A stretch of DNA of 64,000 nt from Paracoccus jeotgali (GCF_002865605.1 NZ_CP025583.1:1778501-1842500); one strand, 5' to 3'; positions 25,608 to 35,194 are shown, numbered from the stretch's first letter. Translations and numbers: made by a program. Notes: generated by a model not told the origin, from the letters alone.

Positions 25608-26797
25608 TCCTGCTGCGGCCCCGGCCAGTCGGCCGGGGGCGCGTCGGGTCGATGGGGCGGCAGATCGTCGCCAAGGATATCCTCGATATAGATACGCTGG
25701 ACCAGCACCATGGCCACGACCAGCAGGGGCGCGGCCACCAGAATCCCCGGCAATCCGAACAGCACCCCAAAGGCGATGACGCCGAAGATGGTCATCACCG
25801 GCGGCAGACCGGCCGCACGGCGCTGGATCAGCGGCATGATGATGTTGCCCTCGACCTGCTGGATCACCAGGAACAGGATCAGCACATACAGCGCGTCCTG
25901 CGTGCCCTGCGTCAGCGCGAACAGCACCGCGATGCCGCCGCCGATGAAGGGACCGACATAGGGGATGACGTTGGTCACACCCGCGATGAAGCCCAGCACC
26001 AGCGCCAGCGGAATCCCGATCGCCCATAGCCCCAGCCCCGACAGCGCCGCGACCACCAGCATGTCGACGGCCTGCCCGGCCATCCAGCTGCCCAGCTTGT
26101 CGCCGATCTCGCGCATGATCTCGGCCGCGCGGGGGCGATGCTTGATCGGCACCAGACGCAGCGACCCTTGCACATAGGGGCGCGGGTTCAGCGCCAGAAA
26201 GATCGCGACCGTGATGACCAGGAACAGGTTGACGATGCTGCCGGTGGCCGCGTTGACCGTGCCGCGCAGAAAGCCCAGCACGCCATCAAGGCTGCTGACA
26301 TCCGGGATCGCCTCACCATCGGGCATGTCCGCCCCGGCCCCCTCGCCGCCCGGCATCTGCCCCATCATCATGTTGCCCAGCGAGCTGTCATGCAGCCAGT
26401 CCGAAATCGTGGTCCACGCCTCGGGGATGGCGGCGAAGAGCTCGCGGAATTGCTTGGCGATCTCGGGCCCGGTATACCAGCCCAGCCCGCCCAGCACGGC
26501 CAGCACCAGCCCCAGCGCCAGAAATACGCCCACGCTGATGCTGATCGGCAGCCAGCGGGCCAGCCCCTTGGCCGAGTTGCGCAGCGCGATGGCCAGCAGC
26601 ACGCTGGCAAAGCCCAATAGCAGGACGAAGGACAGCATCCACACCGCCGCGAGGGCCGCCGCAATGGCAAAGGCGGTCAGGATCGAGGCCAGCGGGATCG
26701 GGCGATGCGAGACCTTCAGCCCCGCGCCATGCGGGTCGGCGGGATCATGCGTCTCGGGCGCGGGCTGCGGTCGATCCGGGGTCTGGGGCGGAAGCAT
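25604..26797 (-). CDS. AI-2E family transporter (PerM-like)
   Basis: A 397-residue membrane protein of the AI-2E/PerM family. It has paired N-terminal helices, a soluble loop (residues about 140-200) rich in Met, Gly and acidic residues, then the conserved region [23 protein letters not shown] and the C-terminal [13 protein letters not shown] and [11 protein letters not shown] motifs. Members export small molecules or ions such as sodium; the substrate here is unknown. Confidence 0.9.
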   Translation of the reverse strand: MLPPQTPDRPQPAPETHDPADPHGAGLKVSHRPIPLASILTAFAIAAALAAVWMLSFVLLLGFASVLLAIALRNSAKGLARWLPISISVGVFLALGLVLAVLGGLGWYTGPEIAKQFRELFAAIPEAWTTISDWLHDSSLGNMMMGQMPGGEGAGADMPDGEAIPDVSSLDGVLGFLRGTVNAATGSIVNLFLVITVAIFLALNPRPYVQGSLRLVPIKHRPRAAEIMREIGDKLGSWMAGQAVDMLVVAALSGLGLWAIGIPLALVLGFIAGVTNVIPYVGPFIGGGIAVLFALTQGTQDALYVLILFLVIQQVEGNIIMPLIQRRAAGLPPVMTIFGVIAFGVLFGLPGILVAAPLLVVAMVLVQRIYIEDILGDDLPPHRPDAPPADWPGPQQD

Positions 26798-26834
26798 GTG
26801 CGTGTCCTGACTGCCGCCAGCGCGGCGTTACCTG

Positions 26835-27278
26835 TCAGTCGAACACCTGACCGGCGCTGAAGTTGCCCATATTTCCAAGAATCTGCCGGATGAACCCGAC
26901 CGAGACGACGTTGGAATCGGTCACGCGCTGCGACAGCGTCACCACGCGGCCCTGCTCCAGCCCGAAACGCTCGACATTCGAGACGGTGCCATCGGGGGCA
27001 AAGCTGACGGCCACGACCTCGCGGCTGATCTCTTTCGGGGGCAGCGCGCCGAAATCGCGCCAGCGAGAGCCGACATAATACCAGCCCGAGCCTTGCAGCA
27101 GCCCCTTGGCGGTCGGGCGGCCGACCAGCGATTCGACGTCAAACTGCGTCGTCTCGCCCACCACGATGGCGGACAGATCCTGATCCGGCGGAACATAGCC
27201 GTGATGGCGATAGACCGGGGTGCAGGCGGTGATGAACAGGGTCAGCGAAAGCAAAAGGCCGCGGATCATCATCATCAT
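26835..27278 (-). CDS. bamE: Outer-membrane lipoprotein BamE/SmpA-like
   Basis: A protein of about 147 residues with a lipoprotein signal ending LFITAC (lipobox cysteine near residue 19) and a SmpA/OmlA (BamE) domain: TTQFDVESLVGRPT, GSGWYYVGSRW and VVAVSFAPDGTVSNVE. BamE is an accessory of the BAM complex that inserts outer-membrane proteins. Four consecutive ATG codons (27269-27278) make the exact start uncertain. It diverges from a DUF177 gene, a common neighbour in this group. Confidence 0.88.
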   Translation of the reverse strand: MMMMIRGLLLSLTLFITACTPVYRHHGYVPPDQDLSAIVVGETTQFDVESLVGRPTAKGLLQGSGWYYVGSRWRDFGALPPKEISREVVAVSFAPDGTVSNVERFGLEQGRVVTLSQRVTDSNVVSVGFIRQILGNMGNFSAGQVFD

Positions 27279-27412
27279 TACCCAGGTTTTTCCCGCCAGC
27301 CATAGGCCGCAAATCATGGCGCCGGTTGACGCCGCCTGCTACGCTTAGCAAACTCGGCCCGCCCGCTCAAGAACCCCGCGGGCAAGCCCGTGATCCGTTT
27401 GTGGAAAAGCTG

Positions 27413-27946
27413 ATGAACCCCAATTCCCTTCTGCCCGAACGTCTGCGCGTGGCGCATCTGTCTCCGGCCCGCGACAACGATTTTGATCTGAGCCCCGATG
27501 CCGAGACGCGGCAGCGGATCGCCGAGGCGCTTGGCCTGCTGTCGCTGCCCAAGATGCGATTTCACGGCCAGGTCCGGGCGCGGGGGCGCGACGAATGGGT
27601 GCTGGAGGGGGAGCTGCAGGCCAGCGTCGTGCAGCCCTGCGTGGTCACGCTGGACCCGGTCCGCACCGCGCTGCGCGAAGAGGTTCACCTGATCTTCACC
27701 CCCCATCTCAGCCAGCCGGACGAGGAAGAGGTCGAGATGGGCGACGACACGCTGGAGCCGCTGGGGGCGTGGATCCAGCTTGGCGGCATCGCCATCGAGG
27801 CGCTGTCGCTGGCCCTGCCGACCAACCCGCGCAAGCCCGATGCCGAGATGCCCGAAGAGGCGACCGACCCGCTGGACATCGACGAACCGCCCGAGCCGCG
27901 CAAGCCCTTCGCCGGGCTGGCGGACATGATGAAGAAGGACAAGTGA
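27413..27946 (+). CDS. DUF177 (YceD-like) protein
   Basis: A 177-residue acidic protein of the DUF177/YceD family, with the two-domain pattern LRFHGQ-type beta strands (MRFHGQVRARGRDEW), VVQPCVVTLDPV and EPLGAWIQLGGIAIEALSLALP, then an acidic tail. YceD homologues usually precede rpmF and affect 23S rRNA. ATG 27413 is chosen because GGAAAAG lies before it and the family begins here. Notably neither rpmF nor plsX follows; a structured non-coding stretch and convergent rnhA follow instead. Confidence 0.86.
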   Translation: MNPNSLLPERLRVAHLSPARDNDFDLSPDAETRQRIAEALGLLSLPKMRFHGQVRARGRDEWVLEGELQASVVQPCVVTLDPVRTALREEVHLIFTPHLSQPDEEEVEMGDDTLEPLGAWIQLGGIAIEALSLALPTNPRKPDAEMPEEATDPLDIDEPPEPRKPFAGLADMMKKDK

Positions 27947-28014
27947 CGGGAAGGGCGTTTTTGCCCTCAGCCGTTCTGGCGTTTTGGGGGCCGCAGAAGG
28001 GCGAAGGCGCTGCC

Positions 28015-28135
28015 GGCTGACCTTCGGCGGCGCTGGATTGCGCGACGCTTATGGTTCAGGTGCCAGCGTCTTGGTCGGGCGACCGCTTAGCCGGTAACTA
28101 TCCACCGGACCGACGCCGTCACCCCAAGGTCAGCC
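28015..28135 (+). ncRNA. Candidate structured RNA element closed by a perfect 10-bp stem
   Basis: GGCTGACCTT at 28015-28024 is perfectly complementary to AAGGTCAGCC at 28126-28135. Inside, GGCG (28029-28032) can pair with CGCC (28114-28117), GACGCT (28044-28049) pairs with AGCGTC (28065-28070), GTCGG (28074-28078) with CCGAC (28110-28114; sharing base 28114 with the previous pair, so one gives way) and CCGGT (28091-28095) with ACCGG (28104-28108). The fold is a multi-branched junction. It lies between converging DUF177 and rnhA, has no T-run on either side, and matches no RNA family I recognise. The strand is not known; plus is assumed. Confidence 0.4.
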
Positions 28136-28136
28136 T

Positions 28137-28150
28137 CCGGCGAGTGCCGG
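28137..28150. repeat. Small hairpin next to the structured element
   Basis: CCGGC at 28137-28141 and GCCGG at 28146-28150 flank a four-base loop, immediately after the 10-bp stem element. It may be part of the same structure or aid transcript ending. Confidence 0.4.
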
Positions 28151-28170
28151 CAATCCCGTTCGCCACACCT

Positions 28171-28632
28171 CTACGCCGTCTGGCTCTTGAACGGCGCCAT
28201 GCCGGCCCGTGCCAACTCGTCCGCGCGCTCGTTTTCGGGATGCCCGGCATGGCCCTTGATCCAGGCCCAGTGGACCTTGTGACGCGCCTGCGCTTGGTCC
28301 AGACGCTGCCACAGATCGACATTCTTCACCGGCTTGCGGTCCGCGGTCTTCCAGCCATTCCGTTTCCAGCCGTGAATCCAGCTTGTCACGCCGTTCTTCA
28401 CATAGGCCGAATCGGTGGTGATGGTGATGGTCGAGGGCCGGTTCAGCGTCTCGAGCGCCGAGATCGCAGCCATCAGCTCCATCCGGTTATTGGTCGTGTC
28501 GGCCTCGCCGCCCTGCAACTCGCGTTCCTTCAGCACGGTGTCGCCCTCGACCGCGCGCATCAGAACGCCCCAGCCGCCGGGGCCGGGATTGCCGCTGCAG
28601 GCACCATCGGTCCAGGCGAAAAGCTCTGCCAT
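28171..28632 (-). CDS. rnhA: Ribonuclease HI
   Basis: RNase HI removes RNA from RNA-DNA hybrids. The 153-residue protein begins [18 protein letters not shown] with the first catalytic aspartate, then has NRMELMAAI with the catalytic glutamate, TDSAYVKNG with the second aspartate, and a final [18 protein letters not shown] with the loop histidine and last aspartate. Length is normal. It overlaps the DUF3429 gene (TGATG), so the two are probably co-translated together with ispH upstream. Confidence 0.96.
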   Translation of the reverse strand: MAELFAWTDGACSGNPGPGGWGVLMRAVEGDTVLKERELQGGEADTTNNRMELMAAISALETLNRPSTITITTDSAYVKNGVTSWIHGWKRNGWKTADRKPVKNVDLWQRLDQAQARHKVHWAWIKGHAGHPENERADELARAGMAPFKSQTA

Positions 28633-29090
28633 CAGGGGCGTGGGGCGGTCATGTAGATCGCCGCCAGACAGGCGATGACGACCGCCGACAGCGGCAGCCG
28701 CAGGCGCATCCACCAGCCCGGCGCCGCACCCCGCCACTGGAAATACCAGTCGATCGGCAGCAGCGCGGCGAAACCCGCCATCAGCGCCAGCGTCAGGCTC
28801 GCCGGTTCCAGGATCAGCGCCGCGATCAGCGCCAGCACCGGGGCCACCGACAGCCCGTGATTGAACCAGCCGCCCAGCCGCGCGGCAAAGGGCCAGAAAC
28901 AGCCGGCCATGTAGCAGAAGATCATCAACCCATAGCCATTGGCGACAAAGCGCGGCGTCAGGCCGGGCAGGACAAAGCGCCCGGTCTGCAGGGCCAGCAC
29001 CGCCCAGACAAAGGGGATCAGCCCGGCCATGCCAAGGACCATCGCCGCCACCGGCACCGCCGCGCGACGCGCGCCGACGCGCCCTCTCAT
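28632..29090 (-). CDS. DUF3429 membrane protein
   Basis: A 152-residue inner-membrane protein with about five hydrophobic segments. The pattern [24 protein letters not shown] and a final [17 protein letters not shown] matches the DUF3429 family. Its function is unknown. It overlaps the ispH stop codon by four bases and rnhA by one base, making an ispH-DUF3429-rnhA run on the minus strand. Confidence 0.83.
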   Translation of the reverse strand: MRGRVGARRAAVPVAAMVLGMAGLIPFVWAVLALQTGRFVLPGLTPRFVANGYGLMIFCYMAGCFWPFAARLGGWFNHGLSVAPVLALIAALILEPASLTLALMAGFAALLPIDWYFQWRGAAPGWWMRLRLPLSAVVIACLAAIYMTAPRP

Positions 29091-30055
29091 GATGCGCCCT
29101 GCGCCGGTTCGCGCAGGACTCGCGGCACCTTGAATTCCACATTCTCCTGCGCCGTCTCGACCACCTCGAGGGTGACCTCGAACCGCTCGCGGAAGGCGTC
29201 GATGACCTCGTTCACCAGCACTTCGGGGGCCGAGGCCCCGGCGGTGACGCCGACGGCGCTGACCCCTGCCATCGCGCGCCAGTCAATCTGGTCGGCGCGC
29301 ATGACAAGCTGGCTATAGGCGCAGCCCGCCGCCCGCCCGACCTCGACCAGACGGCGCGAGTTGGACGAATTCGGCGCCCCGATCACCAGCAGCGCCTGGA
29401 TCAGCGGCGCGACCGCCTTGACCGCCGCCTGACGGTTGGTGGTGGCGTAGCAGATGTCTTCCTTGGCCGGGCCCACGATCTGCGGGAAACGCGCCTGCAG
29501 GGCGGCCACGATCTCGGCCGTGTCATCGACCGACAGGGTGGTCTGGGTGATGAAGGCCAGCCGCGCCGGGTCGCGCGGCGCGATGCCGGCCACATCGGCC
29601 ACGGTCTCGACCAGCAGCACCTCGCCCTCGGGCAGTTGGCCCATCGTGCCCAGCACCTCGGGGTGACCAGCATGGCCGATCATCACCATCTGCAGCCCGG
29701 CGGCGTGGTGGCGCTCGGCCTCGACATGGACCTTGCTGACCAGCGGACAGGTGGCGTCGACAAAGACCATCTCGCGGCGGCGGGCCTCGGCGGGGACGGT
29801 CTTGGGCACGCCATGGGCCGAGAAGATCACCGGGCGATCATCCGGCACCGCGTCCAGTTCCTCGACAAACACCGCGCCCTGGTCGCGCAGGCTGTCCACG
29901 ACGTATTTGTTGTGCACGATCTCGTGGCGCACATAGACCGGCGCGCCCCATTTCTGCAGCGCCATCTCGACGATCTTGATGGCGCGGTCGACACCCGCGC
30001 AAAAGCCGCGCGGCGCGGCGAGATAGAGCTTCAGCGGGGGCTTTTCCTGTTCCAT
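29087..30055 (-). CDS. ispH: 4-hydroxy-3-methylbut-2-enyl diphosphate reductase IspH
   Basis: IspH makes IPP and DMAPP in the last step of the MEP isoprenoid pathway. The 322-residue iron-sulfur enzyme keeps its three cluster cysteines: GFCAGV (residue 19), DATCPLVSK and [10 protein letters not shown]. Also seen are HNKYVVDSL and the glutamate-bearing loop. Length is normal. It heads a three-gene run ending in rnhA. Confidence 0.97.
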   Translation of the reverse strand: MEQEKPPLKLYLAAPRGFCAGVDRAIKIVEMALQKWGAPVYVRHEIVHNKYVVDSLRDQGAVFVEELDAVPDDRPVIFSAHGVPKTVPAEARRREMVFVDATCPLVSKVHVEAERHHAAGLQMVMIGHAGHPEVLGTMGQLPEGEVLLVETVADVAGIAPRDPARLAFITQTTLSVDDTAEIVAALQARFPQIVGPAKEDICYATTNRQAAVKAVAPLIQALLVIGAPNSSNSRRLVEVGRAAGCAYSQLVMRADQIDWRAMAGVSAVGVTAGASAPEVLVNEVIDAFRERFEVTLEVVETAQENVEFKVPRVLREPAQGAS

Positions 30056-30153
30056 GCGCCGGACCTAGCAAGCGGCGCGGGAAACTTCCAGTGGACCCTT
30101 TGCGGCCTTGGGCGCGTTGGTCTGGCAGTTCCCCCCGAATTTGCGAGAGAACC

Positions 30154-31353
30154 ATGACCCCGATTTTCCCCATGACCCGCACCCTTTCTGTCGCCGCAGC
30201 GCTGCTGTGCGCCGGCGCCACCGCCTGGGCCGAGCCCTGGCCGCAGCCCGCGCCCGAGGCGCCGTTTTCCCCCGCCTTTGCCGAACAGACCCGCGCGCCG
30301 GCGATCAATTCCGGCATCACGCTGGCGGTGCAACCCGTCGTGCGCGGGCTCGACCACCCCTGGGCCGTCGAATTGCTGCCCGACGGCGCAGTGCTGATCA
30401 CCGAACGTCCGGGCCGGCTGACCTATCTGAAGGATGGCGAGGCCACCGCGGTCGAGGGCCTGCCGCAGGTCGACGCCAAGGGCCAAGGCGGGCTGCTGGA
30501 CGTCGCCATCGCCCGCGATTTCGCCAGCTCCCGCGTGATCTTCGTCAGCTATGCCGAACCGCGCGAGGGCGGGAACGGCACCTCGGTCGCGCGGATGGTG
30601 CTGGCGCCGGACGGCGCGTCGGTCAGCGATGTGCAGGTGATCTTCCGCCAGCAGCCGACCTATGACGGAGACAAGCATTTCGGCAGCCGGATCGTGCCGA
30701 TGCCCGACGGCTCGCTGATCGTCACCCTGGGCGAACGCTCGGACACGCCGATTCGCGACACCGCGCAAGAGATGAACAACCATCTGGGCAAGCTGGTCCG
30801 CATCATGCCCGACGGCAAGGTGCCCGGCGACAACCCCTATCTGGGCCAGGACGGCGCACAGCCCGAGATCTATGCGACCGGGCTGCGCAACGTGCAGGCG
30901 GCGGCGCTGGACAAGTCCGGCCAGCTCTGGACCGTCGAGCACGGGCCGCGCGGCGGTGACGAGGTGAACCGGATCGAGCCGGGCAAGAATTACGGCTGGC
31001 CGGTCATCACCTATGGCATCGACTATGACGGCACGAAGCTGAACGAAGGCATCGCCGTGCAAGAGGGGATGGAGCAGCCGGTCTATTACTGGGACCCGGT
31101 CATCGCCCCCTCGGGCGCCGCATTCTATGACGGCTCGATGTTCGCCGATTGGCAGGGCGATCTGATCATCGGCGCGATGAAGCCGCCGGGGCTGGTTCGG
31201 CTGACCATGTCGGATGGCCGCGTCACCGGCGAAGAACGTTTCGACCCCGGCATCGGCCGCATCCGCGATGTGCAGGTGGGTTCGGACGGCGCGATCTGGG
31301 TCGTCACGGACGAGGATGAAGGCGGGCTGTATCGCCTGACGCCGGCACAGTAA
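30154..31353 (+). CDS. PQQ-type aldose sugar dehydrogenase (YliI/GDH-like)
   Basis: A periplasmic protein of 399 residues with a Sec signal ending ATAWAEPW. It is a six-bladed beta propeller of the soluble glucose/sorbosone dehydrogenase family: HPWAVELLPDGAVLITERPGRL, QGGLLDVA, GTSVARM, EIYATGLRN, VEHGPRGGDEVNR and NYGWPVITYG, with the general-base histidine in LDHPW-type position. The E. coli homologue YliI uses PQQ to oxidise aldoses. I chose ATG 30154 since GAGAGA precedes it and the signal peptide follows. No PQQ synthesis genes are in the window. Confidence 0.88.
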   Translation: MTPIFPMTRTLSVAAALLCAGATAWAEPWPQPAPEAPFSPAFAEQTRAPAINSGITLAVQPVVRGLDHPWAVELLPDGAVLITERPGRLTYLKDGEATAVEGLPQVDAKGQGGLLDVAIARDFASSRVIFVSYAEPREGGNGTSVARMVLAPDGASVSDVQVIFRQQPTYDGDKHFGSRIVPMPDGSLIVTLGERSDTPIRDTAQEMNNHLGKLVRIMPDGKVPGDNPYLGQDGAQPEIYATGLRNVQAAALDKSGQLWTVEHGPRGGDEVNRIEPGKNYGWPVITYGIDYDGTKLNEGIAVQEGMEQPVYYWDPVIAPSGAAFYDGSMFADWQGDLIIGAMKPPGLVRLTMSDGRVTGEERFDPGIGRIRDVQVGSDGAIWVVTDEDEGGLYRLTPAQ

Positions 31354-31374
31354 CCGGCCCGCCGCCCGCGCGGT

Positions 31375-31959
31375 TCAGATATCGCGCGGGATCGGCGGCT
31401 GGGTGCCCTCGCGCAGCGGCTGGTTGCCGTCCCGCGGCGGGCGGCCGATAATTTCGCGCAGCGCGTCCAGTTCGATGAAGTTGTCCGCCTGCCGCCGCAG
31501 ATCGTCCGAGATCATGGGCGGCTGGCTGCGCGTGGTCGAGACGACCGAGACCCGCACCCCCTGCCGTTGCAGCGCCTCGATCAGCGGGCGGAAATCGCCG
31601 TCGCCGGAAAACAGCACGGCGTGGTCGAGGCGGGGCGCAAGCTCCATCGCGTTGACGGCAAGCTCGATATCCATGTCGCCCTTGATCTTGCGACGGCCAA
31701 GCGCGTCGGTGTATTCCTTGGCCTGCTTGGTCACCAGCGAAAAGCCGTTATATTGCAGCCAGTCCACCAGCGGCCGGATCGGCGAGAACTCTTCGTTTTC
31801 CAGCAGCGCGGTATAGTAGTACGCCCGCATCAGCTTGCCCCGACGCTCGAATTCCTGCCGCAGAAGTTTATAGTCGATGTCGAACCCAAGCGCTTTCGCG
31901 GCAGCATAAAGATTGGCGCCGTCAATGAACAACGCAAGCCGATCGTCCTTGTAGAACAC
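31375..31959 (-). CDS. NYN domain protein (LabA/DUF88-like)
   Basis: A 194-residue NYN (PIN-like) domain protein, a predicted metal-dependent RNase. Acidic residues of the active site are seen in LALFIDGANLY, KGDMDIELAVNAM and AVLFSGDGDFRPLIEAL, in the proper order. The start is taken as the GTG at 31959, with GAGGGAG about six bases upstream; the longer frame upstream reads into the folK promoter region. It diverges from folK. The RNA target is unknown. Confidence 0.85.
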   Translation of the reverse strand: MFYKDDRLALFIDGANLYAAAKALGFDIDYKLLRQEFERRGKLMRAYYYTALLENEEFSPIRPLVDWLQYNGFSLVTKQAKEYTDALGRRKIKGDMDIELAVNAMELAPRLDHAVLFSGDGDFRPLIEALQRQGVRVSVVSTTRSQPPMISDDLRRQADNFIELDALREIIGRPPRDGNQPLREGTQPPIPRDI

Positions 31960-32023
31960 GAATACTCCCTCGACGCGGCGGCGCGTCTGCAATGAATGAA
32001 CAAAAAGCGGGACCGAACCCAGA

Positions 32024-32692
32024 ATGGCGCTTAACCTAGCCCTCATCGCGCTTGGATCAAACCAGTTTTCTTCCGCCGGCGCGCCTGCCCCCAGCCTGCG
32101 GGCGGCGCTGATCCGCTTGGCGGAATCGGGCGGGATCAGCCTGCGCGCCGTCTCGCGGTTCTACAGCACGCCCGCGTTTCCGGCCGGGTCGGGGCCGGAT
32201 TACGTCAACGCCTGCGCGGCGCTGGCGACGGACTTGACGCCGCGTGCGCTGCTGGATCGGCTGCATCTTGTTGAAACTGCAATGGGACGGCGCCGCGACA
32301 CGGGCCGCTGGGGCGCGCGCGGGATCGATCTGGACCTGCTGGCGATGGGTGACACTGTCTTGCCCGACCGGGCCAACCATGACCGCTGGCGCGCCCTGCC
32401 CCTGCCCGACCAGATGCGCGAGACCCCGGCCGAGCTGATCCTGCCGCATCCACGGCTGGCCGAGCGCGCATTTGTGCTGCAACCGCTGGCCGATATTGCG
32501 CCCGACTGGCGCCACCCCGTGACCCGACGCAGCGTCACGGCGATGCTGGACGATCTGCCGCCCGCTTCGCTGCACGAAATCCGGGTTTTCCTTGACAATC
32601 GGTCAACAACTGACCAAGTAACGTTTTCTGCCCTTCCTGATTCGAACCGAAAGGTGATCCATGGCCCGCGTGACCGTCGAAGACTGCGTTGA
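32024..32692 (+). CDS. folK: 6-hydroxymethyl-7,8-dihydropterin pyrophosphokinase FolK
   Basis: FolK transfers pyrophosphate from ATP to 6-hydroxymethyl-dihydropterin for folate synthesis. The 222-residue protein shows [16 protein letters not shown], the [12 protein letters not shown] variant of the family signature RWGPRTIDLDLL, and [16 protein letters not shown]. The last 35 or so residues, after DNRST, are not conserved and read through the rpoZ promoter region; the stop lies 32 bases inside rpoZ. The real function ends near residue 180. Confidence 0.93.
   Translation: MALNLALIALGSNQFSSAGAPAPSLRAALIRLAESGGISLRAVSRFYSTPAFPAGSGPDYVNACAALATDLTPRALLDRLHLVETAMGRRRDTGRWGARGIDLDLLAMGDTVLPDRANHDRWRALPLPDQMRETPAELILPHPRLAERAFVLQPLADIAPDWRHPVTRRSVTAMLDDLPPASLHEIRVFLDNRSTTDQVTFSALPDSNRKVIHGPRDRRRLR
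32592..32621 (+). promoter_or_regulatory. Possible rpoZ promoter inside the folK 3' end
   Basis: A perfect TTGACA at 32592-32597 is followed 18 bases later by AAGTAA at 32616-32621, a weak -10. It lies 40-70 bases before rpoZ, where folK no longer encodes conserved sequence. The surrounding DNA is AT-rich compared with its neighbours. Confidence 0.4.
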
Positions 32693-33017
32693 CAAGGTAC
32701 CGAACCGTTTCGAGTTGGTGATGCTCGCCGCCCATCGCTCGCGTGAGATCGCCACCGGCAGCCCCCTGACCATCGACCGCGACAACGACAAGAATCCCGT
32801 CGTCGCCCTGCGCGAGATCGCCGAGGAAACCCAGGATGTCGAGGATCTGCGCGAGCGGATGATCGAGGCCAGCCAGACCCAGATCGAGGTCGACGAGCCG
32901 GAAGAGGACGCCATCGCCCTAACGCTCAGCGTCGAGAGTGACCGTCCCAAGCCCGCGGATGAGGAATCCGAGGAAAAGATGCTTCGCATGATGCTCGAGG
33001 CACAGGGACGCGGCTGA
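32661..33017 (+). CDS. rpoZ: RNA polymerase omega subunit
   Basis: Omega helps fold and assemble the beta' subunit. The 118-residue protein starts [22 protein letters not shown] and has [33 protein letters not shown], the full family signature, followed by an acidic C-terminal tail. AAAGGTGA precedes the ATG. It overlaps the folK 3' end and precedes the (p)ppGpp synthetase gene by 18 bases, the rpoZ-rel(spoT) order that is conserved in proteobacteria. Confidence 0.97.
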   Translation: MARVTVEDCVDKVPNRFELVMLAAHRSREIATGSPLTIDRDNDKNPVVALREIAEETQDVEDLRERMIEASQTQIEVDEPEEDAIALTLSVESDRPKPADEESEEKMLRMMLEAQGRG

Positions 33018-33035
33018 TCTGCACGGGGTCTTCGG

Positions 33036-35162
33036 GTGGAAAAATTCGACGTCGAAGACCTGCTGGCGCTGATCCGCAACTATAACCCGCGCACCGACGA
33101 AAAGCTGATCCGCAAGGCATATCTGTATGGCCAGCAGATGCATGAGGGGCAGCGCCGGCATTCCGGCGAGCCCTATTTCACCCATCCCGTCGCCGTCGCC
33201 GCCATCCTGACCGAGATGCGGCTGGACGATGCGACCATCGTCACCGCACTTTTGCACGACACCATCGAGGATACCCGCGCAAGCTGGTCCGATGTCTCGG
33301 AAAACTTCGGGCGCGAGATCGCCGATCTGGTCGATGGCGTGACCAAGCTGACCAATCTGGAACTCTCGGGCAGCCATTCCAAGCAGGCCGAGAATTTCCG
33401 CAAGCTGTTCATGGCGATGACCCGCGACCTGCGGGTGATCCTGGTCAAGCTGGCCGACCGGCTGCACAACATGCGCACCATCCGCGCCATGCGCCCGGAA
33501 AAGCAGGTCAAGAAGGCCCGCGAGACGATGGACATCTATGCGCCGCTGGCTGGCCGCATGGGCATGCAGTGGATGCGGGAAGAGCTTGAAGACCTCGCCT
33601 TCAAGGTCATCAACCCCGAGGCGCGCAACTCGATCATCCGCCGTTTCCTGACGCTGCAGAAGGAATCCGGCGACGTCATCGCCAAGATCACCGCCGATAT
33701 CCGGATCGAGCTGGACCGCGAGGGGATCGAGGCCACCGTCTATGGCCGAGCCAAGCGCCCCTTCAGCGTCTGGCGCAAGATGCAGGAAAAGCAGCTGACC
33801 TTCTCGCGGCTGTCGGATATCTACGGCTTCCGCATCATCGTCCGGACCGAGGGCGAGTGCTATCGCGCACTCGGCCTGATCCACCATCGCTGGCGCGCGG
33901 TGCCGGGACGGTTCAAGGATTATATCAGCCACCCCAAGACCAACGGCTACCGCTCGATCCATACCACCGTGACCGGCCGCGACGGCAAGCGGGTCGAGGT
34001 GCAGATTCGCACCCGCCAGATGCACGAGGTGGCCGAGGCCGGGGTCGCCGCGCATTGGGCCTATCGCGATGGCGAGCGTTCGACCAACCCCTTTGCCGTC
34101 GATCCGGCCGAGTGGATCACGCAGTTGAACGAGCGTCTCGAGGGCGAGGATCACGACGAGTTCCTCGAACACGTCAAGCTCGAGATGTATTCCGATCAGG
34201 TCTTCATCTTCACGCCCAAGGGCGACGTGATCCAGCTGCCCAAGGGGGCCACGCCCATCGATTTCGCCTATGCCATCCACACCCGGATCGGCAATGGCAC
34301 CGTCGGCGCCAAGGTCGATGGCATCCGTGTGCCGCTGTGGACACGGCTGAAGAATGGGCAGGTGGTCGATATCATCACCGCGACCGGCCAACGCCCGCAG
34401 GCGGCCTGGCTCGAGATCGTGCAGACGGGCCGGGCGAAATCCTCGATCCGCCGCAGCCTGCGCGAGGAAGACCGCGCCCGGCTGATCCGGCTGGGCAGCG
34501 AGTTGGCGCGGATCAGTTTTGAACATCATGGGCGGCGGGCGACCGACAAGGCGCTGCGGACCGCCGCCGCCAAGCTGGCGCTGCCCGACGCCGATGAGCT
34601 GCTGGCCCGGATCGGCTGCGCGGAGCTTTCCGCGCAAGAGGTGCTGACGACGCTTTATCCCGAGCTTGAGACCAGTCAGGAAACCGTCGATCCCAAGCGC
34701 CCCATCGCCGGGCTCGAGGCCGACCAGACGCTGGCGCGTGCGCCCTGCTGCCAACCGCTGCCGGGCGAACGGATCGTCGGCATCACCTATCGCGGGCGCG
34801 GCGTCATAGTTCATTCGATCGACTGCCCGGTGCTGGCGCAGCTTGACAGCGACGAGGATCTGAAACGCTGGGTCGATCTGCGCTGGCGCGACGGGCGCCA
34901 CCCCGCCGCCTATCCGGTCACGATCTCGGTCACCATCCGCCATGATGCGGGGGTGCTGGGGCGGATCTGCACGCTGATCGGGTTGCAGGGGGCGAATATC
35001 TCGGACCTGATCTTTGTCGACCGCAAGCCCGATTTCTATCGCCTGCAGATCGAGGTCGAGCTGCATGGCGCCGACCATCTGCACGCGCTGCTGACGGCCC
35101 TTGAAGCCGAATCGGACGTGGCGCAGGTGACGCGGCTGCTGCGACCTGAACTCGCGCCTTAA
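33036..35162 (+). CDS. rel: Bifunctional (p)ppGpp synthetase/hydrolase (Rel/SpoT)
   Basis: A 708-residue stringent-response enzyme with GTG start. Domains in order: HD hydrolase (residues about 45-180, HDTIEDT and RLHNMRT intact), synthetase (about 240-350, RFKDYISHPKTNGYRSIHT and EVQIRT), TGS (about 390-450, IFTPKGDVIQLPKG), helical and zinc-finger-like region (APCCQPLPGERIVG) and ACT (about 625-700, VTISVTIRHDAGVLGRI). Both active sites look intact, so it should make and degrade (p)ppGpp, as alphaproteobacterial Rel proteins do. It follows rpoZ closely. Confidence 0.96.
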   Translation: MEKFDVEDLLALIRNYNPRTDEKLIRKAYLYGQQMHEGQRRHSGEPYFTHPVAVAAILTEMRLDDATIVTALLHDTIEDTRASWSDVSENFGREIADLVDGVTKLTNLELSGSHSKQAENFRKLFMAMTRDLRVILVKLADRLHNMRTIRAMRPEKQVKKARETMDIYAPLAGRMGMQWMREELEDLAFKVINPEARNSIIRRFLTLQKESGDVIAKITADIRIELDREGIEATVYGRAKRPFSVWRKMQEKQLTFSRLSDIYGFRIIVRTEGECYRALGLIHHRWRAVPGRFKDYISHPKTNGYRSIHTTVTGRDGKRVEVQIRTRQMHEVAEAGVAAHWAYRDGERSTNPFAVDPAEWITQLNERLEGEDHDEFLEHVKLEMYSDQVFIFTPKGDVIQLPKGATPIDFAYAIHTRIGNGTVGAKVDGIRVPLWTRLKNGQVVDIITATGQRPQAAWLEIVQTGRAKSSIRRSLREEDRARLIRLGSELARISFEHHGRRATDKALRTAAAKLALPDADELLARIGCAELSAQEVLTTLYPELETSQETVDPKRPIAGLEADQTLARAPCCQPLPGERIVGITYRGRGVIVHSIDCPVLAQLDSDEDLKRWVDLRWRDGRHPAAYPVTISVTIRHDAGVLGRICTLIGLQGANISDLIFVDRKPDFYRLQIEVELHGADHLHALLTALEAESDVAQVTRLLRPELAP

Positions 35163-35194
35163 ACCCCGGCCAAGCCCGCAGCCGGGACCGGCGC

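Noticed and set aside
28050..28064. GGTTCAGGTGCC resembling a tRNA T-arm
   Set aside because: The loop does not fit the TTCRANY consensus and there is no acceptor stem or anticodon arm around it.
27947..28170. Possible rpmF (ribosomal protein L32) after DUF177
   Set aside because: No frame here encodes the basic L32 sequence; the stretch is non-coding and structured.
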